Positions 17,931 through 27,812 are shown, counted from the stretch's first letter. The stretch is DNA of 64,000 nucleotides from Alkalibacillus salilacus (GCF_030812915.1 NZ_JAUSTQ010000009.1:43999-107998); one strand, 5' to 3'. Translations and numbers: made by a program. Notes: generated by a model not told the origin, from the letters alone.

Positions 17931-18232
17931 TCTAAGTCACCAGCTTCTTGTAACCTAATAATCTCACCACGATAATGCTTAAAGACTTTGTAGCCATGAA
18001 CGATTTGAGCACCGCCGAGAATTAAGAAGAGAATACATACGAATAAGGCGAATTGCGTTTGATAAAAACCGTATGCATTAATCCCGAAAGACGCGATAAA
18101 CACGCCTAAAGCTATTCGTGCTTTACCATTCGTATAGTGCATATACAGAGGATTTTTATGATTCAAGATTCGGACTTTAAAATATAAATAAAAAACGATT
18201 GAAACGACAAAGATTGTCACGAGAATAATCAA
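17927..18232 (-). CDS. ytpI: YtpI-family membrane protein
   Basis: A 101-residue protein, close to B. subtilis YtpI in size. Three hydrophobic helices are visible (about 2-20, 42-60 and 63-82) with a short charged C-terminus. TTG 18232 is selected because AAAGGAG sits eight bases before it; the longer frame begins upstream of that Shine-Dalgarno. Function is unknown. It lies between ytoI (convergent, overlapping stop) and nrnA (divergent), the usual Bacillus neighbourhood. Confidence 0.82.
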   Translation of the reverse strand: MIILVTIFVVSIVFYLYFKVRILNHKNPLYMHYTNGKARIALGVFIASFGINAYGFYQTQFALFVCILFLILGGAQIVHGYKVFKHYRGEIIRLQEAGDLD

Positions 18233-18323
18233 TTTAAACGCTCCTTTTATGATCAAATCCGTATCTATTGTACCGATTTTTGGCGTGAAAGGCTAGTGAC
18301 AATTATGAGAAAGGATGCCATTT

Positions 18324-19268
18324 ATGCAACGTGAAATCATTCAACAAATCAAACAACATAGTACGATTATCCTGCACCGTCATGTTCGACCTGATCCTGA
18401 TGCTTATGGCTCACAGGTCGGTTTAGCTAAAATAATTGAGGTCACTTATCCTGAGAAACAAGTATATGTTGTCGGTGAAGAAGACCCAAGTTTAGCGTAT
18501 CTAGCTGAACTCGACGACATTAAGGATGAGACTTACGAAAATGCCTTAGTGATTGTTTGTGACACAGCTAATGAAGAACGTGTTTGTGATCAACGACATC
18601 GCCAGGGAAATTATTTGATTAAAATAGACCATCATCCCAACCGTGAACCTTATGGTGATGTGATGTGGGTTGACCCTGATGCATCATCAACATGTGAAAT
18701 GATTTATGAACTATATGAAACAGCACAGGCTGATGGTTGGGTGATGACCAATGAAGCTGCACGTTTAATCTATGCTGGTATTATTGCCGATACTGGACGA
18801 TTCTTGTTTCCAAATACAACTGAAAGAACATTTAAAGCAGCGAAATCTCTTATTCAATATGACTTTGATCGTCAATCATTACATGACAATTTATACCGTG
18901 TTTCGCTTAATACGGCTAAATTCAAAGGGGAGTTATTATCAAATCTAGAGCGTCGTGAAAGTGGATTAGTTGTTTTTAAACTAACACAAGAAATGCTGAA
19001 CCATTATGATGTAACTCCTGAGGAAACGCACGCTTTTGTAAGTGTGCCTTCAGATATAGAGGGCGTTTTAGCGTGGGTGTTTTTCGTAGAAGAAGAGGAC
19101 GTTATTCGAATTCGTTTACGCTCGAAAGGTCCTGTGATTAATGGAGTTGCTGAACAGTTTGATGGCGGCGGGCATCCAATGGCATCAGGGGCTAAAATAC
19201 CTTCCTGGGATCAGGCTGAGGATGTCATCGACGCATTAGATGCAGTTTGTTTAGATTACCAATCATAA
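18324..19268 (+). CDS. nrnA: Oligoribonuclease and pAp phosphatase NrnA
   Basis: A 314-residue DHH/DHHA1 phosphoesterase. Metal-binding residues are visible as H20, D24 and D26 (HRHVRPDPDAYGS), D80 (VCDTAN) and D102-H103-H104 (IDHHPN); the DHHA1 substrate-binding motif is GGGHPMASGA. NrnA degrades short oligoribonucleotides to mononucleotides and dephosphorylates 3'-phosphoadenosine 5'-phosphate. ATG 18324 is chosen with GAGAAAGGA upstream; the ATG at 18315 directly abuts that sequence. It is divergent from ytpI. Confidence 0.94.
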   Translation: MQREIIQQIKQHSTIILHRHVRPDPDAYGSQVGLAKIIEVTYPEKQVYVVGEEDPSLAYLAELDDIKDETYENALVIVCDTANEERVCDQRHRQGNYLIKIDHHPNREPYGDVMWVDPDASSTCEMIYELYETAQADGWVMTNEAARLIYAGIIADTGRFLFPNTTERTFKAAKSLIQYDFDRQSLHDNLYRVSLNTAKFKGELLSNLERRESGLVVFKLTQEMLNHYDVTPEETHAFVSVPSDIEGVLAWVFFVEEEDVIRIRLRSKGPVINGVAEQFDGGGHPMASGAKIPSWDQAEDVIDALDAVCLDYQS

Positions 19269-19271
19269 TAA

Positions 19272-19303
19272 AAGAGCTCAGCAAATAGCTGGGCTCTTGT
19301 TTA
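19272..19303 (+). terminator. Terminator after nrnA
   Basis: AAGAGCTCAGC pairs with GCTGGGCTCTT (one G-U pair), followed by a T-rich stretch. It overlaps the stop of the convergent small gene. Confidence 0.8.
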
Positions 19304-19492
19304 ACTCGTGCGATTTTCTGGGATGAACCATGAACCGATGTCTGTATGGTCTTCAAAGATTTCTAAGTTATTAGCTTTTATTCTACGTTTCATTAGTCGG
19401 ATGAGCTCTTCGGTTTCGGCATAAGCTGAATAACCATCCATTAGACGGTTCACCTTTTCGTTTGCAAGTCTTTGTTTAAAATTTACAAACAT
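19301..19492 (-). CDS. Small conserved-looking protein of unknown function
   Basis: A 63-residue, highly charged, probably cytosolic protein (MFVNFKQRLANEKVNRLMDG...), with the predicted helix EELIRLMKRRIKANN and a C-terminal DIGSWFIPE segment. The ATG at 19490-19492 follows GAAGAGGTGAG. It lies in the YtrI-NrnA interval, where Bacillus genomes have a short gene, but I cannot name the family with certainty. The GC-poor gap upstream may hold its promoter. Confidence 0.7.
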   Translation of the reverse strand: MFVNFKQRLANEKVNRLMDGYSAYAETEELIRLMKRRIKANNLEIFEDHTDIGSWFIPENRTS

Positions 19493-19621
19493 AGGACTCA
19501 CCTCTTCCTATAAGTTAACCTTATACAATGATAAGATTTTAATTATATTATAACCATATTCAAACATTCTATATCAGTTGACAATGAAAGTTTGCAAAAC
19601 CGTCAATAATTTATGACAGTT

Positions 19622-20128
19622 TTATGACGAAGCAATTTTAACTTCGATACTTAAAATTAAGGTGGGCCCAATGGTCATATGCCTGACCGCTAATTGGTAA
19701 TCGACATCTCGAATATTAAACGTTTTATTTTCTATTGTACGCAATAACAAGGTGCGTTGTTCAGACAAAGATATAATGTTTTGACCGACGACTGACTCAA
19801 GTTCATCTAATAAAATTTCTTTTAATTCGTGAGTGGTGAAGCGATCTAAATCTAATTTCTCCGCATTGGTCCATGAGATCTCAATCTTCTGCACCGTAAC
19901 TCGTTGCTCAGCCTCTTCATTTAAGTCACTTTGATCACTTTTTAAAAGTTCATTCTCTTGTTCTAATTCATGTAGTTCATTTCGGATGGATAGATTCTCT
20001 TCAATCCATCGTTCTGTATGTTGCCCGTATACAAATAAAAAAAAGATATAACCGATGACTACACCAGTTAAAACGCCGATTAGAAATGTTTGCCAAGATG
20101 CTTTCTTGTAATAAGGAGGGATGTGCAT
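19622..20128 (-). CDS. ytrI: Sporulation membrane protein YtrI
   Basis: A 168-residue protein with one N-terminal transmembrane helix (about residues 14-34), a coiled-coil segment (NELHELEQENELLKSDQSD, about 47-65) and a C-terminal extracytoplasmic-type domain. By recognition and pairing with ytrH it is YtrI, a sporulation protein made under sigma-E and needed for efficient spore formation in B. subtilis. Its ATG is one base after the ytrH stop and its Shine-Dalgarno AGGGAGA lies within the ytrH 3' end, so the two are coupled. Confidence 0.88.
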   Translation of the reverse strand: MHIPPYYKKASWQTFLIGVLTGVVIGYIFFLFVYGQHTERWIEENLSIRNELHELEQENELLKSDQSDLNEEAEQRVTVQKIEISWTNAEKLDLDRFTTHELKEILLDELESVVGQNIISLSEQRTLLLRTIENKTFNIRDVDYQLAVRHMTIGPTLILSIEVKIASS

Positions 20129-20129
20129 G

Positions 20130-20459
20130 TCACAAATCTCCCTGTGTTAACCAGTTAATTAACATAATACCTGATTTGACTCCACTCATAGCTGAAATAA
20201 TGAGTGCTATTTGTCTAATGACATCGATCGTCGATGCTTCGAAAATTCCTCTTTCAAATGTTGATATAGCATCAAACGTCCCACCAATAGCTGCGACAAT
20301 TGCCCATATTCTTAATTTTTTCGCAGCTAACATCATTTCAGACAAAGGGGGTTGTCCAGTTAGATAACCACCTAAACTACCAAATAATGCGCCTCCTGTT
20401 AACACACCAAACGCAATGAAAAAGCATTTTATAATTGAAATAACCATACGTTCTTCCAT
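20130..20459 (-). CDS. ytrH: Sporulation protein YtrH
   Basis: A 109-residue membrane protein with three or four hydrophobic helices and the conserved GGALFGSLGGYLTGQPPL motif near residues 21-38. YtrH is a sigma-E-dependent mother-cell membrane protein acting with YtrI during sporulation. It starts at ATG 20459 with GAAGGTCG upstream; ATG at codon 5 is an alternative. It is divergent from dnaE across a 175-bp gap. Confidence 0.9.
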   Translation of the reverse strand: MEERMVISIIKCFFIAFGVLTGGALFGSLGGYLTGQPPLSEMMLAAKKLRIWAIVAAIGGTFDAISTFERGIFEASTIDVIRQIALIISAMSGVKSGIMLINWLTQGDL

Positions 20460-20634
20460 ATTATCGACCTTCTAGCCTTTTTAGTCGTGTTAAACTACTT
20501 GCAGACAAGCAGTCTTAATTACTAAAATGTATGTTTTTCTTATTTGATTTATGTGATTGATTTCAACTTCGTCCTTTCTCCTATATAATAATAGTAGAGA
20601 GTATGAAGTCGAAGAGTAAGTAGGTGATTGATCC

Positions 20635-23600
20635 ATGGATTTTGTGCATTTACAACTTTATAGTAGCTACACCCTGATGAAAAGTGCCATATCAATTGAA
20701 AAAGTCGTCCAAGAAGCAAAGGAAAAAGGCTTTAAAGCTCTAGCCTTGACGGATGAAGGTGTGTTGCATGGATCGTATCATTTTGTACATACATGTGAAC
20801 GACATGGAATTAAACCCATTGTGGGTATGACAGCTCATGTATACATAGCAGATGAACCCCGCCCTGTTCGGATGATTTTATTAGCCCAATCAGAAACAGG
20901 GTTTCAATCGTTAGTAACATTATCTAATAAGGAACATGTTCTAAAAGAATCAATCTATTTAGAGGATATCGAACACGCAGATGATTTGATTGCGATCGCT
21001 TCGTTTTATCAAACAGTATTCGAAGACCTCATTTATTTACAAGATTACGATCAGTTAAATGACTTATTAGGATTGTTAGATGGTCATTTGGATGATTGGT
21101 ATATTAATTTGCAACCTCATGGAACGTCGTTGATTCAGTCATGGCTCTATAATCAAGGTCATTCTTATCGACATAAAGCCGTGGTTACGGATAACGTGCG
21201 TTATGTCCGTGAACGTGATTTGATTGGATATCAAGCGTTACAAGCCATGCAGCATCAAGCAACGATTCACCAACAGTCATCGTTAAATGATAATGTGTCA
21301 CATTTAAAATCGTTAAATGAATATGATGAAACATTCATAGATGAATGGCGAGATGCGTTTGAACGGACGACAGTGATTGCTGATCAATGCCACTTGACCA
21401 TGTCACAAAAATGGTTTGATTTGCCGGAATTTCCAAAAGAACAGGCTGATGAAACGTCAGAAGAGATGTTGCGTCGGTTGTGTGAAGATTCGCTTAAATA
21501 TAAATATGATGGTGCAAGTCAACCTCAGGCAATGAAACGATTAGATCATGAACTCGATACGATTAATCAAATGACATTTGCCGATTATTTCTTAATTGTA
21601 TGGGACCTTGTAAAATATGCGAAAAAGGAAGGCATATTAGTAGGACCAGGACGTGGTTCGGCTGCGGGGTCGATTGTTGCTTATTTATTAAATATTACAG
21701 ATGTAGATCCCATCAAACATCAATTATTATTTGAGAGGTTTTTAAATCCGGAACGACAGTCGATGCCGGATATTGATATTGATTTTTCGGATTATCGACG
21801 GGATGACGTGCTCCATTATGTAAAAAATAGATACGGCGATGATCGAGTCGCTCAAATCATTACGTTTGGAACATTTCAAGCGCGTTCAACTATTAGAGAA
21901 TTAGCTAAAGTGTTCCAGATAAGTCGTGAACAACTAACGTATTTACTTAATGCGATCCCACAACAAACAAATTCCTTGAAACAAGCGATTAAGCAAAATG
22001 AAACATTAAAGGATTATATTACTCAAACAGATCAATTAAAGAAAATGTTCCAGGCTGCTTTTGTGATAGAAGGATTACCACGACATCATTCTGTTCACGC
22101 TGCGGGTGTTGTGATAAGCGATCGCCCACTCACGGGAAGAATTCCAATGTTTCCAGGCGCTGAGGGTGTTTTGTTAACACAACTCCCTATGGAAGAGCTT
22201 GAAGCATTAGGGTTATTGAAGATGGACTTTCTAGGATTGCGAAATTTAACATTAATTGAACGGATGTTGAAACAAATTCGAGAGCGTGAAGGGAAGACCT
22301 TAACACTTGAACAAATCCCAGAATATGATTCCAAAACATTTAAATTATTGCAAAACGGTTTAACAACAGGCGTTTTCCAATTAGAATCATCAGGTATGAA
22401 GAAAGCGTTACGCACAATTAAGCCAACATCATTTGAAGATATCGTGGCCGTTATTTCACTATATCGACCAGGACCTATGCAATTCATTGATACATTCTCA
22501 AAACGGAAACACGGTTTTGAGACCGTAGAATATGTTCATGAGGATTTAAAATCAATATTACAACAAACGTATGGTGTATTGATCTACCAAGAACAGATCA
22601 TGCAAATTGCCAGTGAATTAGCTAATTTTACGATGAGTCAAGCCGATTTATTAAGAAGGGCGATTAGTAAGAAGGATCGAGAAGCCATTGAACAATTACG
22701 TCGTGAATTTCTGATCGGTGTAGAAGAAAAGGGTTATGAATCATCATTGGGTGAACAAGTATTTTCATGGATTGAACGTTTCGCAGATTATGGTTTCAAT
22801 AAAAGCCACGCTGTAGCCTACTCAATGATTGCTTACCAATTAGCTTATTTTAAAGCACATTATCCAGCATATTTTTACGCTGAGTTACTGACTTCAATGA
22901 TGCATGATGCCAACAAATTAGAAATGTATATAAAAGAGGCAAGGCAAGTTGGTGTTAAAGTCTTACCCCCCTCAATTAATGAAAGTTTTGGTAAGTTTAC
23001 TGTAAAGGACCACCAGACCATTCGCTTTGGGTTATTAGCTATAAAAGGTTTAGGGAAACAAATCTATGAGGAGATTATTCGAGCACGTGGGCAAACGCCT
23101 TTTCAGGGGTTATTTGATTTTTGTCAGCGTGTATCGTTAAACATCGTGACACGTCCAATCCTTGAATCGATTATTATTGTAGGTGGATTTGATGATATAC
23201 ACCCTCATCGCGCGCAGTTGTTAGCTTCTGTGGTACAAGCGATTGACCAAGGGGAATTATTTTCGGGTATGGATGAATCATTTAATATGAATGTTCAATA
23301 TACTAATGTTCCTGACTTTTCCATTTTAAAAGCGATTAATATGGAACAGGAAGTGATGGGCTTTCGAATTAGTGAACACCCATTTCATCGTATGAGACGT
23401 GGCTTAACCCGCGAAGGATACTTATCAACGAAACAATTCAAACAACTCCCCTTGAAAAAAAGGGGTAAACTGACATTAACGGTTAATCAAGTCAAAACAA
23501 TCCGGACTAAACGCGGTGAACAAATGGCCTTTGTTACATTGGAAGACGAATATGGAGAAATAGACGGAGTTGTTTTTCCGAAATTATACCGTCAAATCGG

Positions 23601-23952
23601 ACGTGATCTCGACGAGGAAAAAACGGTGCAAGTATCAGGTGACTTGGATGAAAGAAATGGTCAGAAGCAACTCATCTTACAACAGGTTGATTTTATTGAT
23701 TTAGATCAATTAGAAGTTGATGATCATCGAAAAGTGTTTATTAAGTTACTTCATGAGGGTGAACAAGCACAATTAGATTATATTAAGCAAATACACACTC
23801 ATTTTCCTGGTAAAACACCTATTACGATTTATTCTCCACAACAGAATCAAGTCTATCAATTAGCACCAGCATTTGATATTCATGTTCACGATGAAAGTAT
23901 TCAAGCTTTAAGAGATTATTTCACAGAGGGTCATGTTGTTGTAAAATCGTAG
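20635..23952 (+). CDS. dnaE: DNA polymerase III alpha subunit DnaE
   Basis: A 1105-residue family C DNA polymerase of the DnaE type. The PHP domain occupies about residues 1-210. The palm motif GPGRGSAAGS is near 338 and the catalytic Asp motif PDIDIDFSD near 378. Helix-hairpin-helix and OB-fold regions follow (the OB segment GKLTLTVNQVKTIRTKRGEQ is near 945). In Bacillus this polymerase extends RNA primers before hand-off to PolC. The length fits (B. subtilis about 1115). It is divergent from ytrH; a TATAAT-like -10 lies around 20582 but no clear -35 was found. Confidence 0.97.
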   Translation: MDFVHLQLYSSYTLMKSAISIEKVVQEAKEKGFKALALTDEGVLHGSYHFVHTCERHGIKPIVGMTAHVYIADEPRPVRMILLAQSETGFQSLVTLSNKEHVLKESIYLEDIEHADDLIAIASFYQTVFEDLIYLQDYDQLNDLLGLLDGHLDDWYINLQPHGTSLIQSWLYNQGHSYRHKAVVTDNVRYVRERDLIGYQALQAMQHQATIHQQSSLNDNVSHLKSLNEYDETFIDEWRDAFERTTVIADQCHLTMSQKWFDLPEFPKEQADETSEEMLRRLCEDSLKYKYDGASQPQAMKRLDHELDTINQMTFADYFLIVWDLVKYAKKEGILVGPGRGSAAGSIVAYLLNITDVDPIKHQLLFERFLNPERQSMPDIDIDFSDYRRDDVLHYVKNRYGDDRVAQIITFGTFQARSTIRELAKVFQISREQLTYLLNAIPQQTNSLKQAIKQNETLKDYITQTDQLKKMFQAAFVIEGLPRHHSVHAAGVVISDRPLTGRIPMFPGAEGVLLTQLPMEELEALGLLKMDFLGLRNLTLIERMLKQIREREGKTLTLEQIPEYDSKTFKLLQNGLTTGVFQLESSGMKKALRTIKPTSFEDIVAVISLYRPGPMQFIDTFSKRKHGFETVEYVHEDLKSILQQTYGVLIYQEQIMQIASELANFTMSQADLLRRAISKKDREAIEQLRREFLIGVEEKGYESSLGEQVFSWIERFADYGFNKSHAVAYSMIAYQLAYFKAHYPAYFYAELLTSMMHDANKLEMYIKEARQVGVKVLPPSINESFGKFTVKDHQTIRFGLLAIKGLGKQIYEEIIRARGQTPFQGLFDFCQRVSLNIVTRPILESIIIVGGFDDIHPHRAQLLASVVQAIDQGELFSGMDESFNMNVQYTNVPDFSILKAINMEQEVMGFRISEHPFHRMRRGLTREGYLSTKQFKQLPLKKRGKLTLTVNQVKTIRTKRGEQMAFVTLEDEYGEIDGVVFPKLYRQIGRDLDEEKTVQVSGDLDERNGQKQLILQQVDFIDLDQLEVDDHRKVFIKLLHEGEQAQLDYIKQIHTHFPGKTPITIYSPQQNQVYQLAPAFDIHVHDESIQALRDYFTEGHVVVKS

Positions 23953-23986
23953 TTGTGATGTGAGGATGCACATCACGACTTACGAC

Positions 23987-24014
23987 TTTACATGTTGGTT
24001 TGATTTGTTATAAT
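23987..24014 (+). promoter_or_regulatory. Promoter of the malic enzyme / acc cluster
   Basis: TTTACA (23987-23992) and TATAAT (24009-24014) with a 16-bp spacer, 46 bp before the GTG start. Confidence 0.65.
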
Positions 24015-24026
24015 TAATTGCGTTAG

Positions 24027-24037
24027 TGGTCTGACCA
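24027..24037. promoter_or_regulatory. FadR-type (GntR) operator
   Basis: TGGTCTGACCA is a perfect odd-centred palindrome and matches the TGGTCNGACCA core bound by the FadR/LldR branch of GntR regulators. It lies 12 bp past the -10 hexamer, over the expected transcription start, so occupancy should repress. A FadR-type regulator is encoded two genes' length downstream in the same cluster, suggesting local control; this is inferred, not shown. Confidence 0.7.
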
Positions 24038-24059
24038 TTTATGAAAAGGAGCGGTATAA

Positions 24060-25289
24060 GTGGCGAATTTAAAAGCAGAAGCATTACAAATGCACAAGGC
24101 AAATCAAGGGAAATTAGCAACTCATTCGAAAGTTCCAATCCGCAATGCAAGAGATTTAAGCTTAGCTTATTCTCCAGGTGTTGCTGAGCCTTGTAAAGCG
24201 ATCTATGACAATAAAGAATCTGTTTTTGACTATACAATGAAAGGCAATATGGTAGGGGTTGTGACGAATGGGTCAGCAGTACTCGGACTCGGAAATATAG
24301 GTGCTGATGCGTCTCTTCCAGTTATGGAAGGTAAATCAGCTTTATTCAAAGGGTTTGCAGGAGTGGATTCCTTCCCTATTGCTTTAAATACAGAAGATGT
24401 TGATGAATTCGTTCAAACTGTGAAGTTAATGGAGCCCACATTTGGTGGTATTAATTTAGAAGATATCGCAGCTCCTAAATGTTTTGTTATAGAAGAACGT
24501 TTGAAAAAAGAAACAAATATTCCAATCTTTCATGATGACCAACATGGTACAGCCATTGTCACTGCTGCAGGACTGATTAATGCCCTTAAACTATCAGGTA
24601 AATCGTTCTCAGATATTAAAGTCATTGCTAATGGTGCTGGCGCAGCTGGTATTGCTATTATTAAATTACTTTATAATTTCGGCGTGCGCGATATGATTAT
24701 GTGCGACTCACGCGGAGCCATTTACGATGGTCGTGATGAAGGTATGAATGATGTAAAAGATGAAGTGGCTAAATTCACGAACAAAGATAAAGAAGCAGGT
24801 ACATTAGAGGAAGTGATGGAAGGTGCCGACGTGTTTATTGGCGTATCAGTTGGTGGCTTATTATCAAAAGAAATGGTCGAGTCGATGAATGATGATCCGA
24901 TTATCTTTGCGATGGCAAATCCAGATCCTGAGATCACTCCAGATGATGCGAAAGAAGCAGGGGCTAAAGTAATTGGTACAGGTCGTTCAGACTTTCCAAA
25001 CCAAGTGAATAATGTATTAGCGTTTCCTGGTATTTTCCGAGGTGCATTAGATGCTCGGGCAACTCGGATTAATGAGCGAATGAAGGTAGCTGCTGCTGAA
25101 GCGATTGCAGAATTAGTCGGTAATCAATTATCAGCGGATTATGTCATTCCTGAACCTTTTGATTCTCGTGTGGCACCAGCTGTTGCAGGAGCTGTAGCAC
25201 GTGCAGCCATGGAATCAGGTGTGGCTCGAGTTGATGTTGACCCGGATGATGTCGTGAAGCGGACACAACAATTAACTGATATTGGCTAA
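24060..25289 (+). CDS. ytsJ: NAD(P)-dependent malic enzyme
   Basis: A 409-residue enzyme converting malate to pyruvate and CO2. Signatures include the N-terminal SLAYSPGVAEPCK, a metal/substrate segment (FHDDQHGTAIV), and the Rossmann motif GAGAAGIAI with MANPDPEI further on. The size and location after dnaE match YtsJ, the main NADP-dependent malic enzyme of B. subtilis, but cofactor choice cannot be read with certainty. The GTG at 24060 follows AAAAGGAGC. With accDA downstream, it could couple NADPH and pyruvate supply to fatty acid synthesis. A FadR-type operator overlaps the transcription start region. Confidence 0.95.
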   Translation: MANLKAEALQMHKANQGKLATHSKVPIRNARDLSLAYSPGVAEPCKAIYDNKESVFDYTMKGNMVGVVTNGSAVLGLGNIGADASLPVMEGKSALFKGFAGVDSFPIALNTEDVDEFVQTVKLMEPTFGGINLEDIAAPKCFVIEERLKKETNIPIFHDDQHGTAIVTAAGLINALKLSGKSFSDIKVIANGAGAAGIAIIKLLYNFGVRDMIMCDSRGAIYDGRDEGMNDVKDEVAKFTNKDKEAGTLEEVMEGADVFIGVSVGGLLSKEMVESMNDDPIIFAMANPDPEITPDDAKEAGAKVIGTGRSDFPNQVNNVLAFPGIFRGALDARATRINERMKVAAAEAIAELVGNQLSADYVIPEPFDSRVAPAVAGAVARAAMESGVARVDVDPDDVVKRTQQLTDIG

Positions 25290-25316
25290 GGAATAACATG
25301 GTTTGGGGTGTGTCAC

Positions 25317-25916
25317 ATGTCTAATCCATCAAAAATGAAAGTTTATCAAGAAGTGTTAAATAAAATTAGGCATTTTATACAAGAACGAGAATTAGAAGAT
25401 GGAGATCGAATTCCTTCTGAACGAGAGTTATCAGAACAATTAAATGCCAGTCGGGCATCCGTTCGTGAAGCTTTGCGCGCGATTGAATTATTAGGATTAA
25501 TTGAAACTCGTCACGGAGAAGGTACATTTTTACGCACTTACAAGCCTTTCCACTCTGTGGAATTGTTATCAACCTTTGTATTAACTGAAGCACAAACCAA
25601 AAATGAGTTAAATGAAGTGCAATTTATGCTAGAAAAATTATGCTTACAAGAGTTGAAGCGATTGAATGTGAGAGGGATTGAGGAATTAAAGTCACTTGAT
25701 GATGCAAGTGAACAAATCCATAATGAGTTGTTTATTCTATTGTTTAATCAACTAGGGAATCAATTATTATTGAAGATTTGGCATCTTGTAGCCAGCTTTC
25801 AACAATTGACGGAACAAGAGCAGCTTGATACTTCTGATCTTCAATCAATAATTGACCAGATTAAACGCCAGGAATATGACCAAGCAATCGATACCCACTC
25901 GAGGTTGTATACTTAA
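25317..25916 (+). CDS. GntR/FadR-family regulator with a shortened C-terminal domain
   Basis: A 199-residue regulator. The N-terminal winged helix (about 5-73) has the full GntR signature: DGDRIPSERELSEQL, ASRASVREALRAIELLGLIE and GEGTFLR. The C-terminal part resembles an FCD ligand domain but is shorter than usual, and only one of the expected metal-type histidine positions (QIHNELF) is clear. It lies between malic enzyme and accD with 27-49 bp gaps, so it is probably part of that operon. A TGGTCTGACCA site upstream of the cluster is its likely operator. ATG 25317 was chosen with GGGGTG upstream; GTG 25308 is the alternative. Confidence 0.88.
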   Translation: MSNPSKMKVYQEVLNKIRHFIQERELEDGDRIPSERELSEQLNASRASVREALRAIELLGLIETRHGEGTFLRTYKPFHSVELLSTFVLTEAQTKNELNEVQFMLEKLCLQELKRLNVRGIEELKSLDDASEQIHNELFILLFNQLGNQLLLKIWHLVASFQQLTEQEQLDTSDLQSIIDQIKRQEYDQAIDTHSRLYT

Positions 25917-25989
25917 TATAAATTATGACAGTTTTTGCATGATAGAGAACGTATGATGTGATTGAGTGATTGGTGAAGGAGGAATCGGC

Positions 25990-26850
25990 TTGATAAAAGA
26001 CATGTTTAATCGAAAACGCAAATATGCCACTGTCTCAAAACAAGAAGAACATGGGGATTTACCGGAAGGATTAATGATTAAATGTCCTTCTTGTCGAAAA
26101 ATATTTTATAGAAAAGAAATTGAGAAGAATTTACTAACGTGCCCACACTGTGAACATCACCATCAAATGTCAGCACCTGAGCGTCTTGACGTCTTACTAG
26201 ATCAAGGATCATTTGAAGAATGGGATGCTGATTTAACATCTGAAAACCCATTAGAATTTCCGGATTATCTGGAGAAGATAGAAAAAGACCAACGTAAAAC
26301 AGGCATTAATGAAGCAGTGGTTACAGGACAAGGTACGATTAATGGAAATCCAACAGCTATTGGCGTGATGGATGCACGTTTTCGTATGGGTAGTATGGGT
26401 TCTGTTGTAGGCGAGAAAATTGCCCGAGCTATTGAAAAGGCAAATGAACTCGGCTTACCATTCATTCTCTTTACTGCTTCAGGCGGTGCACGTATGCAAG
26501 AAGGTGTATTAAGTTTAATGCAAATGACAAAAACATCTGTCGCTTTGGAACGTTTCGATCGAAATGGTGGTTTATTCATCTCCTATATGACAAATCCAAC
26601 TACTGGTGGTGTATCAGCAAGTTTCGCTTCATTAGGTGATTATAATTTTGCAGAACCAGAAGCCTTGATTGGGTTTGCTGGACGCCGAATTATTGAGCAA
26701 ACGATTCGTGAGAAGTTACCAGATGATTTCCAAACGGCTGAATTTCTTTACAAACACGGACAACTAGATCGTGTGATTCCGAGACACGAAATGAAAGAAA
26801 CATTGACTACTATTATTGAACTCCACCAAGTAGGAGGTGGGCAATCATGA
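25990..26850 (+). CDS. accD: Acetyl-CoA carboxylase carboxyltransferase subunit beta
   Basis: A 286-residue protein with an N-terminal four-cysteine zinc ribbon (CPSC and CPHC, about residues 31-53) and a crotonase-fold carboxyltransferase domain (SGGARMQEG near 165). With AccA it transfers the carboxyl group from biotinyl-BCCP to acetyl-CoA, making malonyl-CoA for fatty acid synthesis. TTG 25990 is preferred because GAAGGAGGA precedes it and the resulting [13 protein letters not shown] matches the family N-terminus; an ATG at 26002 is possible. The stop overlaps accA by four bases (ATGA). Confidence 0.96.
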   Translation: MIKDMFNRKRKYATVSKQEEHGDLPEGLMIKCPSCRKIFYRKEIEKNLLTCPHCEHHHQMSAPERLDVLLDQGSFEEWDADLTSENPLEFPDYLEKIEKDQRKTGINEAVVTGQGTINGNPTAIGVMDARFRMGSMGSVVGEKIARAIEKANELGLPFILFTASGGARMQEGVLSLMQMTKTSVALERFDRNGGLFISYMTNPTTGGVSASFASLGDYNFAEPEALIGFAGRRIIEQTIREKLPDDFQTAEFLYKHGQLDRVIPRHEMKETLTTIIELHQVGGGQS

Positions 26851-27812
26851 AGAACGTATTACCATTTGAAAAACCAGTTGTTGAACTACGTGAGAAGATA
26901 GCAGAGTTGAAAAGTTTTACGAGTGAAAGTGATGTTGACTTAAGTGGTGAGATTGAAACCTTAGAAAATCGCTTAGAACAATTGGAGCAAGAAGTATACG
27001 GTAATATGACACCGTGGGATCGAGTTCAAATGGCTCGCCATGCTGAGCGTCCTACGACGTTAGATTATATTGAACATGTCTTTACCGATTTCCTTGAAAT
27101 GCATGGAGATCGTTACTTTGGTGATGATGAAGCAATTGTCGGTGGTATTGCCAAATTTAACGGACAACCCGTTACTGTAATTGGTCACCAACGCGGTAAA
27201 GATACAAAAGAAAACTTGCGTCGTAATTTTGGGATGCCACATCCTGAAGGGTACCGTAAAGCCCTGCGTCTAATGAAGCAAGCAGAAAAGTTCAATCGAC
27301 CAATTATTACTTTTATTGATACAAAAGGCGCATATCCTGGACGAGCAGCAGAAGAACGTGGACAAAGTGAAGCTATCGCCAAAAATTTACGCGAAATGGC
27401 AGGTCTGACCGTGCCTGTAATTTGTATTGTGATTGGTGAAGGTGGAAGTGGTGGCGCATTAGGTATTAGTGTAGGAGATCGTTTATACATGTTAGAGAAT
27501 TCTACTTATTCGGTTATTTCACCAGAAGGTGCAGCCGCCTTGCTTTGGAAGGATTCGAATTTAGCACAACAAGCTGCAGAGAAAATGCGAATCACGTCTT
27601 ATGATTTAAAAGATTTAAATGTAATTGATGATGTCATTGAAGAAATTCAAGGTGGGGCTCACCGAGATTTAGAGACACAGGCTAAATGGATTACCGATCG
27701 ACTTGAAGTAGATTTAAACGAACTAAATCATATATCTCACGACGACTTGCTAGATCGTCGTTGGGAGAAGTATAATCAAATTGGTGCTGTTGCATCAGTC
27801 ATTCAATCTTAA
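26847..27812 (+). CDS. accA: Acetyl-CoA carboxylase carboxyltransferase subunit alpha
   Basis: A 321-residue partner of AccD. The N-terminal helical region (about 1-50) is followed by the conserved [16 protein letters not shown] and the crotonase-fold core with [13 protein letters not shown]. It forms the heterotetrameric carboxyltransferase with AccD. The ATG overlaps the accD stop, indicating translational coupling and equal production. A strong terminator follows, so pfkA is a separate unit. Confidence 0.97.
   Translation: MKNVLPFEKPVVELREKIAELKSFTSESDVDLSGEIETLENRLEQLEQEVYGNMTPWDRVQMARHAERPTTLDYIEHVFTDFLEMHGDRYFGDDEAIVGGIAKFNGQPVTVIGHQRGKDTKENLRRNFGMPHPEGYRKALRLMKQAEKFNRPIITFIDTKGAYPGRAAEERGQSEAIAKNLREMAGLTVPVICIVIGEGGSGGALGISVGDRLYMLENSTYSVISPEGAAALLWKDSNLAQQAAEKMRITSYDLKDLNVIDDVIEEIQGGAHRDLETQAKWITDRLEVDLNELNHISHDDLLDRRWEKYNQIGAVASVIQS

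Noticed and set aside
27402..27410. GGTCTGACC inside accA resembling the FadR-type operator core
   Set aside because: It lacks the outer T and A of the palindrome and encodes a conserved part of AccA (GLTVP); probably chance.
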